Position numbers and translations under genes: made by a program. Shown one piece after another: positions 43,125-53,033 of a stretch of 64,000 nucleotides of DNA. How positions within the stretch are numbered: position 1 is the first letter of the stretch; the number at the start of each line of letters is the position of its first letter. The DNA comes from an uncultured Leifsonia sp. (GTDB lineage Bacteria > Actinomycetota > Actinomycetes > Actinomycetales > Microbacteriaceae). The stretch covers positions 1-64,000 of the forward strand of contig NZ_CAMFLC010000009.1 of the NCBI RefSeq assembly GCF_945957465.1, in the 5' to 3' direction. The notes under the pieces are model-generated. The model was given only the letters and a program-made list of their open reading frames with translations. It ran no database searches and was not told the DNA's origin.

Positions 43125-44216
43125 TCACGCGGCGAGCAGTGACAGCGCGGACACAGCCTGGAGGGGTAGCACTCCGTTGCCGAGGGCGGTGATCTGTTGA
43201 TTCTGCGTCAGGTCGCCGCTATCGGTGACCCATCCAGTCGGCAGGCCCATGAGCCATTCGACGAATGCCGGTGCTGGGCGGGGGCCGTCGGCGTCGTTCA
43301 GGAGGGCTGGCGCTTGCGCGGGTCGCCCGGTGATGTGTTCCCAACGAGTGATGGCGTCGGCGTAGCGTCCCCATCGCTGAACAGTCCGTCGATCAGCGAC
43401 CACAGCGTCTCCGATTCGGCTCTCCTGTTCGATGAGCCACCCGGTCCGTGGAGGGCGAAGTCGATGATCTGGTGCGACAGCGCAATCGTCCCTCGTCTCG
43501 CTCGCACCTGGTCGAGAGTCTCTCCACCGCGCGATGAGTCCGTCGCCAGCGGGGTGCGGAACAGTGCGCCGGGCGAGGGCGAAGATGCGGAAGCGTTGGT
43601 GAGGAGCGCCGACAAGGGAAGCCGGTAAGCCGATCCATCCTGCATCCAGCCGCAAGTCGGCCAGATCGCCGAGAACGGCGCCGAGAGCCCGAAGAGGTCG
43701 AGTTGCGTAGTCTCCCAGATGCCACGGGTCGGGTTCCACGTTGCGAAGGGTTGCGCCGTCGGGGGATGCATCGCCTGGGTTGCGTCGGTCATGGTTATCT
43801 CCTTCTGCGGATGGCCGCGTCGCGGGTGAGGACAGCAGCCCGCGGACGTTCTCGATGACGACCCATTCGGGCTGGAGCGCGTCGATGGCTACGGCCATGT
43901 GCGCCCAGAGACCCGAGCGCGTACCCGGAGCAAGGCCGGCGCGCTTGCCTACCGTGGAAACGTCTTGGCACGGGAATCCGCCGATGAGGATGTCCACGGG
44001 CTCGACCTGACTCCAGTCGATGGCCGTGATGTCGCCAAGATTCGGAGCTTCGGGCCAGTGGTGCGAGAAGACGCGGGCGACGGGCGCGTTGAGTTCGGAG
44101 AACCACACGGTCGTGGCGTTGAATACGTGCTCGACGGCGAGGTCGAGGCCGCCGTAGCCGCTGAACAGCGACCCGATCCTGAGTCGTGGTTCGCCGCTGA
44201 TGTCGAGGTCGTGCAT
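43125..44216 (-). CDS. DNA (cytosine-5) methyltransferase
   Basis: A 363-residue C5-MTase. The SAM motif is RIGSLFSGYGGLDLAVEH, the catalytic loop GGFPCQDVS has Cys83, motif VI is WVVIENVRGLL and the C-terminal ITALGNGVLPLQAV is motif X. No nuclease partner is adjacent; it may be a solitary enzyme protecting the ICE from host restriction. ATG 44216 has GGAG 8 nt upstream. The 267 bp to the relaxase start hold only a small hairpin. Confidence 0.9.
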   Translation of the reverse strand: MHDLDISGEPRLRIGSLFSGYGGLDLAVEHVFNATTVWFSELNAPVARVFSHHWPEAPNLGDITAIDWSQVEPVDILIGGFPCQDVSTVGKRAGLAPGTRSGLWAHMAVAIDALQPEWVVIENVRGLLSSPATRPSAEGDNHDRRNPGDASPDGATLRNVEPDPWHLGDYATRPLRALGAVLGDLADLRLDAGWIGLPASLVGAPHQRFRIFALARRTVPHPAGDGLIARWRDSRPGASETRDDCAVAPDHRLRPPRTGWLIEQESRIGDAVVADRRTVQRWGRYADAITRWEHITGRPAQAPALLNDADGPRPAPAFVEWLMGLPTGWVTDSGDLTQNQQITALGNGVLPLQAVSALSLLAA

Positions 44217-44443
44217 AAAGTCTGCTCCGGTGAAGGTCGTCCCCGGCATCCGTGCCTCGTTGAGCACTGATGCCGAGCTGGCCAACTGTCAGGTGCACAA
44301 CTCCGGCACGCCCGCAGCTCGTCGAGCCACGCGAGCGACACCGCCCGACGCCCCCATCTCCGGCCTTCGCTCTGACCGCCATCCGAGGTCACACGCGTCT
44401 TGCAGATCGAGGTAGCCGGGCATTACCGCGGCAGAGGTCACCG

Positions 44444-44459
44444 GGTGAGGGTGCTCACC
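44444..44459. other. Hairpin upstream of the relaxase (possible oriT part)
   Basis: GGTGAG (44444-44449) and CTCACC (44454-44459) with a 4-nt loop, 25 bp before the relaxase start. Inverted repeats next to a relaxase gene are typical of oriT, but no nic site can be assigned by eye. Confidence 0.3.
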
Positions 44460-44483
44460 TGCCCGGCAGGAGCGGAGGTGAGC

Positions 44484-47096
44484 ATGACGGTTTCGATGCG
44501 CGTGATGTCGGCAGGTGACGGCTATAAGTACCTGCTCAAGACCGTCGCGGCAGCCGACGGCAACAGGCCGCTCTCGACGCCACTCACTCGCTACTACATG
44601 GAAGTAGGCACCCCGCCCGGCCGCTGGGTCGGCGCGGGCGTAGCGGCCCTCGGCAAGGGCGAGATTCAGTTGGGCGACCGAGTATCAGAACACCAACTCC
44701 AGCTACTGATGGGGACTGGCCATGATCCGATCACCGACCAGCCGCTCGGTCGTTCCTTCCCGACCTACAGGAGCCAGGCGGAGCGGATCGAGGCGCGCAT
44801 CGCCGACCTCGAACCGACGATGACGCCTGGCGCCAAGGGCGAGGCCGTCGCGCAGATCGTTGCCGAGGAGACTGCCCGGAGCACACGACGCGCGGTAGCT
44901 GGCTTCGACTTCACCTTCTCGATCCCGAAGTCCGCGTCAGTGTTGTGGGCGGTCGCAGACGCCGGGGTCCAAGCGCTGATCGCGGAGGCGCATCATCGAG
45001 CGGTTGCGGAGGTGGCTGCGTTCATGGAACGCGAGGTTGCAGCCACCCGCACGGGCGCAACCGCCGGAGATGGCGCGGTTGCGCAGGTCGATGTCACCGG
45101 ACTCATCGCGACCGCATTCGATCACTTCGACTCCCGCGCCGGCGACCCCCACCTCCACACGCACGTCGTCATCAGCAACAAGGCCAAGACCGTCCTCGAC
45201 GGGAAGTGGCGCTCGCTTGACGGCAGACCGATGCACGCCGCCGTCGTGGCGCTCTCCGAACTACACGAAGCCGTGTTCGCCGACCACATGACGCGCACCT
45301 TCGGCCTCTCCTGGGAAGCGCGCGAGATGGGCCGTGACCGGAACCCAGCATGGGCGATCACGGGAGTCCCAGAAGAACTGGTCACAGAGTTCTCTACCCG
45401 CGCCCGCCACATCGACGCCGAGAAGAACCGGCTCATCGACGAGTACGTCGCTCAACACGGACGCCAACCATCGAACGCAACAATCCTCAAACTGCGAGCC
45501 CAAGCCACACTCGCGACCCGCCCAGAGAAGCAGGTCCGATCCTTGGCTGACCTGACCGCCGAGTGGCGGGACCGCGCCACGAAGACGCTCGGCCGGGACG
45601 CGACGACGTGGGCACGCGAGGTCACCGACAACGACAAGCCGCTCCTGCTGCGCGCCGATGACGTGCCGCTCGACGTGATTGGCGAGTTGGGGCGTTCGGT
45701 CGTCGAGGTGGTCGGTGAGAAGCGCTCGACCTGGCGGCGATGGAATCTCATGGCCGAGGCATCCCGGCAGACGATGGGCTGGCGCTTCGCCACCATGCAA
45801 GACCGGGAAGCCATCGTCGCGATGACCGCCGACGCCGCCGAACTCGTCTCGCTCCGGCTGACTCCGCCTGAACTCGCAGCCTCTCCGGTCGTGTTCCGCC
45901 GGCCCGACGGCAGCTCGGTGTTCCGACCGAAGAGCTCGACCGTGTTCACCTCCGAGACCCAGCTCGCGGCCGAGGACAGACTCCTCGAACGAGCGGCGAA
46001 CTTGGCCGGTCCGACAGTGCCTCTCGCAACCGTTGAGACGATCACGCGCAGTCCTGACGCAGACGGCCGGATGCTCGGCGACGACCAAGCCGACGCCCTG
46101 ACCCGCATCGCGGTATCAGGACGCCTCCTCGATGTTCTCGTCGGCCCCGCCGGGGCGGGCAAGACCACCGCCATGAACGCACTCCGCCGCGCCTGGGAGG
46201 CCGAGCATGGCTCCGGGTCCGTCGTCGGGCTGGCGCCGTCAGCGGTCGCAGCCCAGGTCCTCGCCGACGATCTCGGGATCGCGACGGAGAACACGGCGAA
46301 GTGGTGGCAGAACCACCTCCTCCACGGCACCACCTTCGAGGCGGGCCAACTCGTCATCATCGACGAAGCCTCCCTCGCCGGCACCCTGTCCCTGGACCGC
46401 ATCACCCACCTCGCCCAGAACGCGGGCGCGAAGGTACTCCTGGTCGGCGACTACGCCCAACTGCAATCCGTAGACGCCGGCGGCGCGTTCGCGATGATCG
46501 CCAGAGACAGAGCCGACACCCCCGAACTTGTCGACGTTCACCGCTTCACCCACGCCTGGGAGAAGACCGCCTCACTCGAACTACGCCAGGGACGAACCCA
46601 AGCCATCGACACCTACCTCGTCCATGAGCGCATCACAGATGGCGACGGCGAGGCCATGACAGAGGCCGCCTACAACGCCTGGCGCGCCGACCGCGACGCG
46701 GGACTGGTGTCTGTGATGATCGCCGAGACCCATGAAGACGTGACCGCACTGAACCGGCGCGCCCGCGCCGACCTGATCCTCAACAAGACGCTGAACCCCG
46801 ACCGCGAAGTCGAACTGCGCGACGGCACCGCCGCAGGCGTCGGCGACACCATCATCACGCGACTCAACAACCGGAGCCTGCGCACCCTGGCCGGGCGGGA
46901 CTGGGTGCGCAACGGCGACATCTGGACCGTAACCGCCGTCGGTGACGACGGGACCATCACCATCGCACGCGACTACGGGACCGGCACCTCGATCCGCGAC
47001 GACGGAACCATCAGGGCTGGCAGGCGCGCGCGCAGGTTCGGCGGCGGCATCGTCCTCCCCGCTGCGTATGTGGCTGAGCATGTCGATCTCGGCTAG
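44484..47096 (+). pseudogene. MobF relaxase-helicase, 5' part (interrupted)
   Basis: 870 codons of a TrwC/TraI-like protein. Catalytic Tyr pair RYYMEVG (37-38), HUH motif HLHTH (His223, 225, 227) and helicase Walker A GPAGAGKTT (about 554-562), then IIDEAS and GDYAQLQSVDAGGAF. The frame ends at TAG 47094-47096 right after VAEHVDLG. The natural continuation GYAVTAYRAQG is found at 48854. Helicase motifs V-VI are thus lost. ATG 44484 has GGAGGTGAGC upstream. The nicking domain is intact and could still work. Confidence 0.88.
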
Positions 47097-47122
47097 CCGA
47101 GGTTCTGTAAACGCACCTACCT
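47094..47122 (+). repeat. Left inverted repeat of the insertion in the relaxase
   Basis: Starting TAGCCGAGGTTCTGTAAACG, it matches the reverse complement of 48835-48863 in about 26 of 29 positions. CTCGGCTA occurs at both outer ends (47088-47095 and 48856-48863), consistent with a target duplication of relaxase sequence. Confidence 0.7.
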
Positions 47123-47151
47123 CTCACACGAGTAGGAAGGTGGGCCGGAAC

Positions 47152-47526
47152 ATGGGTCACAACGAGCAGCAGAGACAGGCCACGGAGCCGTTGCGGGCGG
47201 TGGTGTACGTGAGGATCAGTGACGACCCCGAGGGTACGGAGCGGGGTGTGGATCGGCAAGAGGCGGACTGTCGCGCTTACGCTGCCGCTCACGGGTGGGA
47301 GGTCAGCGCGGTGTTCCGCGAGAATGACACGTCGGCGTTCAAGCAGCGCACGATTACGTTGCCGTCTGGTGAGCGGGTGCGGCGGGTGGTCCGCCCGCAG
47401 TTCCGCGCGATGGATCCGCATCGACACCATAGTGCCAAGTCAGGTGCACTCCCGGGATGCGTTCCATTGGTGAAACCGAGCTGCTGCGAGACAACCTACG
47501 TCGATGATTTGTACAGCCGCAGCTGA
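47152..47526 (+). pseudogene. Truncated large serine recombinase
   Basis: ATG 47152 begins an actinophage-type serine recombinase N-terminus. The catalytic Ser is in AVVYVRISDD, followed by RQEADCRAYAAAHGWEV and ENDTSAF. After about residue 85 (VRRVVRPQF) similarity ends and an unrelated tail of about 35 codons follows to the stop. It lacks most of the catalytic domain, so inactive. It lies between the left inverted repeat and the aminoglycoside resistance gene. Confidence 0.7.
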
Positions 47527-47573
47527 CCCGATGCCGCTCGTGGTCGAGCACGTCGGATCGATTCAGAACGACT

Positions 47574-47579
47574 TATACT
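47574..47579 (+). promoter_or_regulatory. Candidate -10 box of aph(3')
   Basis: TATACT 33 bp before the aph(3') start. The -35 region is poor, so the promoter is only a candidate. Confidence 0.35.
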
Positions 47580-47611
47580 TGGCCAGAACCCGCAGTCTTG
47601 TTAGGAGCCAG

Positions 47612-48397
47612 ATGTCCCCAGTCCGCCCTGCGTTCCCAATCACGTGGGAACAGGAACTGACCGGCTACTCATGGGAGTTGCAGACAACCGGTGGATCGGA
47701 CGCAGCCGTTTTTCGGTTGACGTCTCCAGACGGAGACGTCCTCTTTGTTAAGACGGAACCAGTCAGATGTTTGGGCGAACTCCCGGGTGAGGCGGCGCGC
47801 CTGAGATGGCTGACGACAACGGGAGTGCCCTGTGCCCGCGTGCTCGACGAAATCACTTCTACAGGGCGGCATTGGTTGTTGCTCGACGACGTTCCCGGCA
47901 ACGACCTGTCCTCCGCTCCGATTGAACCTGCGGCAAAGGCCCGGATCGCGGCTAAGGCGTTGCGCCGGCTGCACACTCTGATGACGGACAGCTGCCCTTT
48001 CGACCACCGTGTCTCTCACCGCATCGAGCAGGCCCGTGCCCGTTGGGAGGCGGGCCTAGTCGACACTAATGATTTCGACGATGAACACCGTGACCGCGAC
48101 CCAAGCGAACTGCTCGCGATGCTTCAAGGGCTTCGTCCCGTTCATGAAGATCTCGTTGTTACGCATGGGGATGCATGCCTGTCCAACTTGATTGTGGACG
48201 AGGACCGCTTCTCTGGCTTCATCGACTGCGGGCGGTTGGGAGTTGCCGACCGTCACCAGGACCTCGCGCTAGCAACGCGGGACATAGCCGAGCAACTCGG
48301 CCAATCATGGGTGCCCTTATTCCTCGACCAGTATGGGATCGAGGACCTCGACCCGGCACGGACACGGTTCTACCGGCTCATGGACGAGTTCTTCTGA
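47612..48397 (+). CDS. Aminoglycoside 3'-phosphotransferase, APH(3')-II-like
   Basis: A 261-residue kinase-fold enzyme that phosphorylates the 3'-OH of kanamycin/neomycin-type aminoglycosides. The nucleotide-site VLFVKTE, catalytic loop HGDACLSNL (His185, Asp187) and metal-binding [20 protein letters not shown] are typical. From memory of the family it is closest in pattern to APH(3')-II, including RRLHT, CPFDH and [11 protein letters not shown] 47612 has AGGAGCC upstream. Lower GC than neighbours indicates recent acquisition. Confidence 0.88.
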   Translation: MSPVRPAFPITWEQELTGYSWELQTTGGSDAAVFRLTSPDGDVLFVKTEPVRCLGELPGEAARLRWLTTTGVPCARVLDEITSTGRHWLLLDDVPGNDLSSAPIEPAAKARIAAKALRRLHTLMTDSCPFDHRVSHRIEQARARWEAGLVDTNDFDDEHRDRDPSELLAMLQGLRPVHEDLVVTHGDACLSNLIVDEDRFSGFIDCGRLGVADRHQDLALATRDIAEQLGQSWVPLFLDQYGIEDLDPARTRFYRLMDEFF

Positions 48398-48468
48398 GGG
48401 TTCGCTGCAAAAACAAGCCGATCCAGACGCGGCTACTTCTGCTCGCGCACGGGGCACCTTACTTCGCG

Positions 48469-48583
48469 TAGTAGTGGATCAGCGGCGTCGAGAGCCAGCG
48501 CGGTCGGCGTCTGCGGCCGCGAACGAGTACAGAAGGTACTTGTAGCCGTCGCCGGCGCTCATCATCCGCATCGAGACCGTCAT
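48469..48583 (-). pseudogene. Relaxase N-terminal fragment, inverted
   Basis: From ATG 48583 on the minus strand: MTVSMRMMSAGDGYKYLL, nearly identical to the first 18 residues of the relaxase at 44484. After a frameshift, LSTPLIHYYAK matches LSTPLTRYYME, then a stop. A decayed second relaxase start. Confidence 0.7.
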
Positions 48584-48615
48584 GCGCAGTAGGTGAGCGA
48601 ACATCGCGCGCTGCT

Positions 48616-48760
48616 TTGCCGTCATTGCGGAAGATCTTGAGCGCACGCGACGGGTACAAGTACCTACTGCCCATCGTCGCGGCCGTCGACGATGACAGGT
48701 CGTTGTCGACTGCTCTGGCGTGCTGCTACGCGGAGGCGGGGACGCCGCCCCCCGCCGCTG
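48616..48760 (+). pseudogene. Relaxase N-terminal fragment, plus strand
   Basis: Encodes SARDGYKYLLPIVAAVDDD, then RSLSTALACCYAEAGTPP, a divergent copy of relaxase residues 9-45. It faces away from the inverted fragment at 48469-48583. Remaining bases of 48398-48840 contain no gene. Confidence 0.6.
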
Positions 48761-48834
48761 GTCTCGCCCACAATCTACGCCCCGCGTATCCGGTGACATC
48801 AGTAGGCTGGAACTGCGCACAGGCCAACATTCAC

Positions 48835-48863
48835 AGGTGAGTGCGTTTACCGAACCTCGGCTA
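48835..48863 (-). repeat. Right inverted repeat of the insertion in the relaxase
   Basis: Reverse complement begins TAGCCGAGGTTCGGTAAACG; partner of 47094-47122. Bounds a 1.77-kb segment with the truncated recombinase, aph(3') and relaxase relics. Confidence 0.7.
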
Positions 48864-49860
48864 CGCAGTCACCGCCTACCGCGCCCAAGGCGTCACGACC
48901 GACACCGCGCACGTGCTGGTCGAACCGACCTCGACGAGGGAGACCTTCTACGTCGCGATGACCCGAGGCCGGCACTCGAACCACGCCTACGTGACTCTCG
49001 ACCGCGCCGACGACCACGCGCAGCCACACCCCGGCGACGACCCGCATGCCACTGCGCGAAGCGTGCTCTACGGCATTCTGCAGCACAGAGCGGCCGAACT
49101 CTCGGCGCACGAGACCATCGTGGCCGAGCAGGAGCAGTGGGGCTCCATCGCGCAGCTCGCCGCCGAGTACGAGACCATCGTCGCCGCTGCCCAGCACGAC
49201 CGTTGGGCCGCTCTCGTCCGCGGCTCCGGGCTTACCGCGGAACAGGCCGAGAGCGCCGTCGAGTCCGATGCGTTCGGCCCGCTCGCGGCTGAACTCCGCC
49301 GTGCCGAAGCCAACCATCACAATGTCGATGCGCTCCTCCCGCGCCTCGTGGCCGCGCGCGGATTCGGCGACGCCGACGACATCGCCGCCGTTCTCCACTA
49401 CCGGGTCGAGCGGGCGACCGCGCGTCCCGCAGGCTCCGGCAGGACACGCAAGCCAGCGCGACTCATCGCCGGCCTCATCCCGCAGGCGCATGGCATCATC
49501 GACGCCGAGATGCGAGCAGCCCTTGACGAGCGAGAAGCGCTGATCGAGGCCCGTGCCGACGCCGTACTCGAAGCTGCGCTGACCGAGAGTGCACCGTGGA
49601 CGAACGCCCTTGGAGCGCCTCCCGCCGACCGACGACGAGCCACAGCGTGGCGCAAGGCCGCACGCGTGATCGCCGCATACCGCGACCGCTACCGCGTCAC
49701 CGACGACGCACCCCTCGGCACCCCGCCCGAGTCCGCCGCGCAGAAGATCGACGCCGCCCGAGCACGAACTGCCCTCGATCGAGTTCGTGGCTTCATCGCT
49801 GAGGTGAGCGAAGTACCGCAGCATTCACAGGGACGCTATGGCGCCGAGCGCTCACTCTGA
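48841..49860 (+). pseudogene. MobF relaxase-helicase, 3' part
   Basis: From about 48854 the frame resumes the relaxase: GYAVTAYRAQGVTTDTAHVL (helicase motif V) and TFYVAMTRGRHSNHAYV (motif VI), then a long charged C-terminal region with coiled-coil character. GTG 48841 is a possible chance start but has no ribosome site. With the 5' part it would make about 1,200 residues, normal for actinobacterial MobF proteins. Confidence 0.85.
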
Positions 49861-49879
49861 AGCGCGCCGACTGCCGTAG

Positions 49880-51184
49880 TCAACACGCATCCGGGAGAAG
49901 CACCTCTTCGATCACCCCTGCGCTTGCAGACGTACGTACACGAAGGGTAGGCACGTACCTTGCGCGGTGATCTTCACCAGTGATGGGATCGGAGTCATCC
50001 CACTCGTGGACGACCACGCGCAGGGTATTGGTGAGCCTCCCGATGAGCAGCGCAAGTGGGAACGGGCACCGTAGCAGGAGGTGCACCTCGGCGTTGGAGT
50101 TGTCGTTCGACAGGGCACGAATGTGCGCGGCAACGTCGGCGGCGATCAGGCCTGCATCAGAGGGGTCGAGTAGCGTGCCGCTCGCACTTGTGAGATGACG
50201 CCAAGCCGCGAGAAACGGTTCGTGGGCTTCGATGTACCGAACGAAGGCGGTGTCGCTGCGTTGCGGCAGGAGATCGACATAGACGGCTACGGAGGGCCGG
50301 CCGGCTGTGATCGCCGAAGGACTTCGCCCCTCTCCTGCGACTTGTACTTGTGGTTGGGCGATGAACCGCGCTTCACCATCGCTCGCCCAAGTGGCGCCCT
50401 GTTGGTCAATCACGTCCATGTGTCCGATACGAGACGATGGCAGGGCAGCCCCGACTGCGAAGGCCACGGAGAGATGAGCCCCTCCAGCGACACGTAGGCG
50501 ATGTGCCCCAGAACGGGTCACTGCATCGGGGAGGAGACCGATGGTGTCCTTGAGGTCTTGGAGTCCGCCGACGCTCGGAAGCCGCTCATGAACAGAGGGT
50601 CGGAGCCGGATGTCCAGTTCGTCGCCGGTCCGGTCATAGACCTGTGGCGTGTTTCGAGTCTGGAGGCTCAGATGGAACGTTTGGTCGGTTACCTCGATTC
50701 GCTCGCGAAGAGACGCGATTCGGTGCCAGACGAAACCACGGATCAATGCGAGCAGACCGTTGCGTTCAGCGGGCTGCTGATCTACACCGCTCAAGGTGCC
50801 GGGACGAAGTTCCAGAAGACGGTCGGGAGCGTTGTAATCTGTTCCGCCGTCTTCTGTCTTCACCGAGTTGGTGATGCCGAGTGCAAACACTTCGTGGTCG
50901 GCATGTAGGTCGAGGAGTTGGGGTGCTTCCAGCGTCTTCACAACTCTGCTGTTCACCACGTCTGGTGTTGTCACGAGAACGCCGCCGGAGATGCCGGCCG
51001 CTATCGCTTGCTTGAGTCGCGCCTCGGTATCGCCTGGTGGCAGATCGTCTCGGTCCCGCCAGACAGGGATGCCGGCGGCGCGGAAGAGCCAGGCGAGTTC
51101 CGCAGCAACATCCGTGCCATCGTTCTGGCGGTAGGAGATGAAGATAGGGTCTGCGGGATCAGGAGTGGCGGAATCGGATGTCAT
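49880..51184 (-). CDS. TIR-SAVED effector of CBASS
   Basis: A 434-residue effector. The N-terminal TIR domain (about 12-110) has DPIFISYRQNDG, WRDRDDLPPGD and VVKTLEAPQ, with Glu86 as candidate NADase catalytic residue. The C-terminal SAVED domain (about 210-430) has HLSVAFAVGAALPSSRI and the late HLLLRCPFPLALLIGR strand/helix pattern. The SAVED part would bind a cyclic nucleotide made by the CD-NTase, TIR would then destroy NAD+. Last gene of the operon, ATGA overlap with the JAB gene. Confidence 0.88.
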   Translation of the reverse strand: MTSDSATPDPADPIFISYRQNDGTDVAAELAWLFRAAGIPVWRDRDDLPPGDTEARLKQAIAAGISGGVLVTTPDVVNSRVVKTLEAPQLLDLHADHEVFALGITNSVKTEDGGTDYNAPDRLLELRPGTLSGVDQQPAERNGLLALIRGFVWHRIASLRERIEVTDQTFHLSLQTRNTPQVYDRTGDELDIRLRPSVHERLPSVGGLQDLKDTIGLLPDAVTRSGAHRLRVAGGAHLSVAFAVGAALPSSRIGHMDVIDQQGATWASDGEARFIAQPQVQVAGEGRSPSAITAGRPSVAVYVDLLPQRSDTAFVRYIEAHEPFLAAWRHLTSASGTLLDPSDAGLIAADVAAHIRALSNDNSNAEVHLLLRCPFPLALLIGRLTNTLRVVVHEWDDSDPITGEDHRARYVPTLRVRTSASAGVIEEVLLPDAC

Positions 51185-51738
51185 GGCGTCTCCTTGTGTT
51201 CGTCGGGTATGGAGGCGGCGCGCTTCGCCGCGTCACTGGCATAGGGGCTGTCTCTAGCAGGCGCAGGAGGCAGCCTCTCGGGTACCACCGCCCAGATTCG
51301 GTCCCGTTGGATGAGCCAGGTTGCAGCGAGCACTCGTGCCGATGAATCGAACCCAGCGACTATGGCGACGAACCGATCAAACCCCAGGTCGGGGTCGCGC
51401 AGATGGCGCATGTAGGACTGGAGATCGACCTCGCTCGGGAAGAGTGTTCCGGTCGGGTGGGTATGCCATTCGCCTATCCACTGGCTATGGTCCTCCAACC
51501 AGGCTGAGTCCGCGAGATGCCGGGCGTGGTCGAGGTCTCGCATAAAGGTGCGTTCGCCGCGGGTGGCGTTGGGTCCGGGTCCGCCGGCGTGTCGGATGCC
51601 GATCCCATCAGTCGCGTCGTATCCGAGCAGGATGCCGCCAGTCTCGAACCCATCGATGGATCGCGAAGCTTCGCGCGCGATTGAGCTGAGCGCGACGTCA
51701 GTGATCGTCACCGGAGGTACATCTCTTCGACCGGTCAT
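51181..51738 (-). CDS. JAB/JAMM isopeptidase (Cap3-like)
   Basis: A 185-residue metalloprotease. The JAMM motif is complete: Glu32 in FETGGILLGY, then HTHPTGTLFPSEVD with His92, His94, Ser102 and Asp105. In type II CBASS such proteins (Cap3) cleave CD-NTase conjugates. ATG 51738 overlaps the E1 stop as ATGA; an upstream start inside the E1 gene is less likely. Confidence 0.88.
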   Translation of the reverse strand: MTGRRDVPPVTITDVALSSIAREASRSIDGFETGGILLGYDATDGIGIRHAGGPGPNATRGERTFMRDLDHARHLADSAWLEDHSQWIGEWHTHPTGTLFPSEVDLQSYMRHLRDPDLGFDRFVAIVAGFDSSARVLAATWLIQRDRIWAVVPERLPPAPARDSPYASDAAKRAASIPDEHKETP

Positions 51739-53033
51739 CCTGGCGAGCAGGTCGGGCACGACGTGCGGGGTCTGGGGATGGACGACCACCGAACGTCGCC
51801 GGCTTGGCTGAGGTCGAACGGGGCTGCGAGGTCACCTGCTGGTCGGAGACCAATGATGGCGTGTTCGCCGGGAACCTGCTGGGTGTGGTCACCGTGAAGC
51901 GATTCCAGCAACGTCGCGATGGCTACTTTCGCAGCGAACGTGCCGACGTATCGGAGATCAGGCGGCACAGCTGTCATTGGCTGATGGACGCGCCCGGTGC
52001 CGTAATCCAACTCCTGATCCGCCTCGGCGTCCATCGCACCCTGGTCTGCAAGCTGCTGCCGTAGACAGAGGAGACATCCGAACCGGGGAGTGGGACGCAG
52101 CCGGATGACCTCTCCAATCGAGCCATTGTCGAGCACGCACGCCAAGATCGCCGCCTTTCGCGCGCGCCTGGAGAGGTGGCTGACGACGCGTCTGGGAGCA
52201 ATACCGTCTGCGGCACAGAGCACCAGATCGACGCGGTCGACGATGGGCCGGATGTAATGCGCCTCGGTAACCACGTCACGCCTGTGAGCCACCACTGTCT
52301 GCTGCGGCCAGTGCTGGGCGAGGTGGTCCTTCATAGCCGCTACCTTGAATCGCCCGACGCTTTCGGGTCCGAGAGCGTGGCGGAGCATGTTGTGCCAGAG
52401 GAATCGGTCCGGGTCGACAAGCTCCACACGTCCGACTCCGTATCCTGCGAGCGCCTCTGCTGCTGCGCTCCCGATGCTGCCGCAGCCCACAACCATGACG
52501 CTATTGGCGGCGAGCTGCTCGATCGGCCACTTGCCGGTCAACTGCGCCAGGCCAACAACGTGTGGCTCGATCTCGATAGGGAGCGGTTCCACACCGTCGC
52601 GTCGGACAGCCCATCCCGCAAACTCCGGAGCCCCGGCCTCCACCAGCTCTGGTGGAAGGTCGGGGTCGTGAGTGACAACCACGCCAAGGTTGTTGCCGGG
52701 GTCGGAGACGCCTGGCACCAACTTCCGAAAATCCTTGAACCCGATAGAGATATCGGGGCGTCTGGACAAGAAGAGATGGTGAAGATGGGCGTCGTTAGAG
52801 ACCACTCTGATCCACTGAGCTGCATGCTGGGCGTCGCCCGAACGAAGCGCGGCGTACTCGCGCGGAACTTCGGCTGGAAGACGGATGTCTTTGCCGGTTT
52901 CCACGGTCTGGACGACGTACATATCGTCTGCGGGAACGCGGCGGAGCACCAGCGATCCGCGCGAGAGGTCGGAGCCTGCGATCTTGGTGACCGCGTCTCG
53001 GGGCATCACGATGTAGGGATTACGGGGAGACAT
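51735..53033 (-). CDS. ThiF/E1-like activating enzyme (E1 half of Cap2)
   Basis: A 432-residue protein. An N-terminal domain of about 170 residues precedes a ThiF-type E1 with the ATP-binding GCGSIGSAAAEALAGYG (183-199), VDPDRFLWHN, and Cys in ILACVLDNGSIG. Paired CxxC (CLLC and the terminal CPTC) probably bind zinc. It would adenylate and thioesterify the CD-NTase C-terminus. In most type II CBASS this domain is fused behind an E2; here it is separate, overlapping the E2 gene by 14 nt. Confidence 0.87.
   Translation of the reverse strand: MSPRNPYIVMPRDAVTKIAGSDLSRGSLVLRRVPADDMYVVQTVETGKDIRLPAEVPREYAALRSGDAQHAAQWIRVVSNDAHLHHLFLSRRPDISIGFKDFRKLVPGVSDPGNNLGVVVTHDPDLPPELVEAGAPEFAGWAVRRDGVEPLPIEIEPHVVGLAQLTGKWPIEQLAANSVMVVGCGSIGSAAAEALAGYGVGRVELVDPDRFLWHNMLRHALGPESVGRFKVAAMKDHLAQHWPQQTVVAHRRDVVTEAHYIRPIVDRVDLVLCAADGIAPRRVVSHLSRRARKAAILACVLDNGSIGEVIRLRPTPRFGCLLCLRQQLADQGAMDAEADQELDYGTGRVHQPMTAVPPDLRYVGTFAAKVAIATLLESLHGDHTQQVPGEHAIIGLRPAGDLAAPFDLSQAGDVRWSSIPRPRTSCPTCSPG

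Noticed and set aside
44217..44483. Definite oriT upstream of the relaxase
   Set aside because: Only one short hairpin is visible and no nic consensus could be recognised, so only a low-confidence note is given.
51741..51789. Upstream start for the JAB protease (MVVHPQ...)
   Set aside because: It lies inside the E1 gene; ATG 51738 with an ATGA overlap follows the operon pattern.
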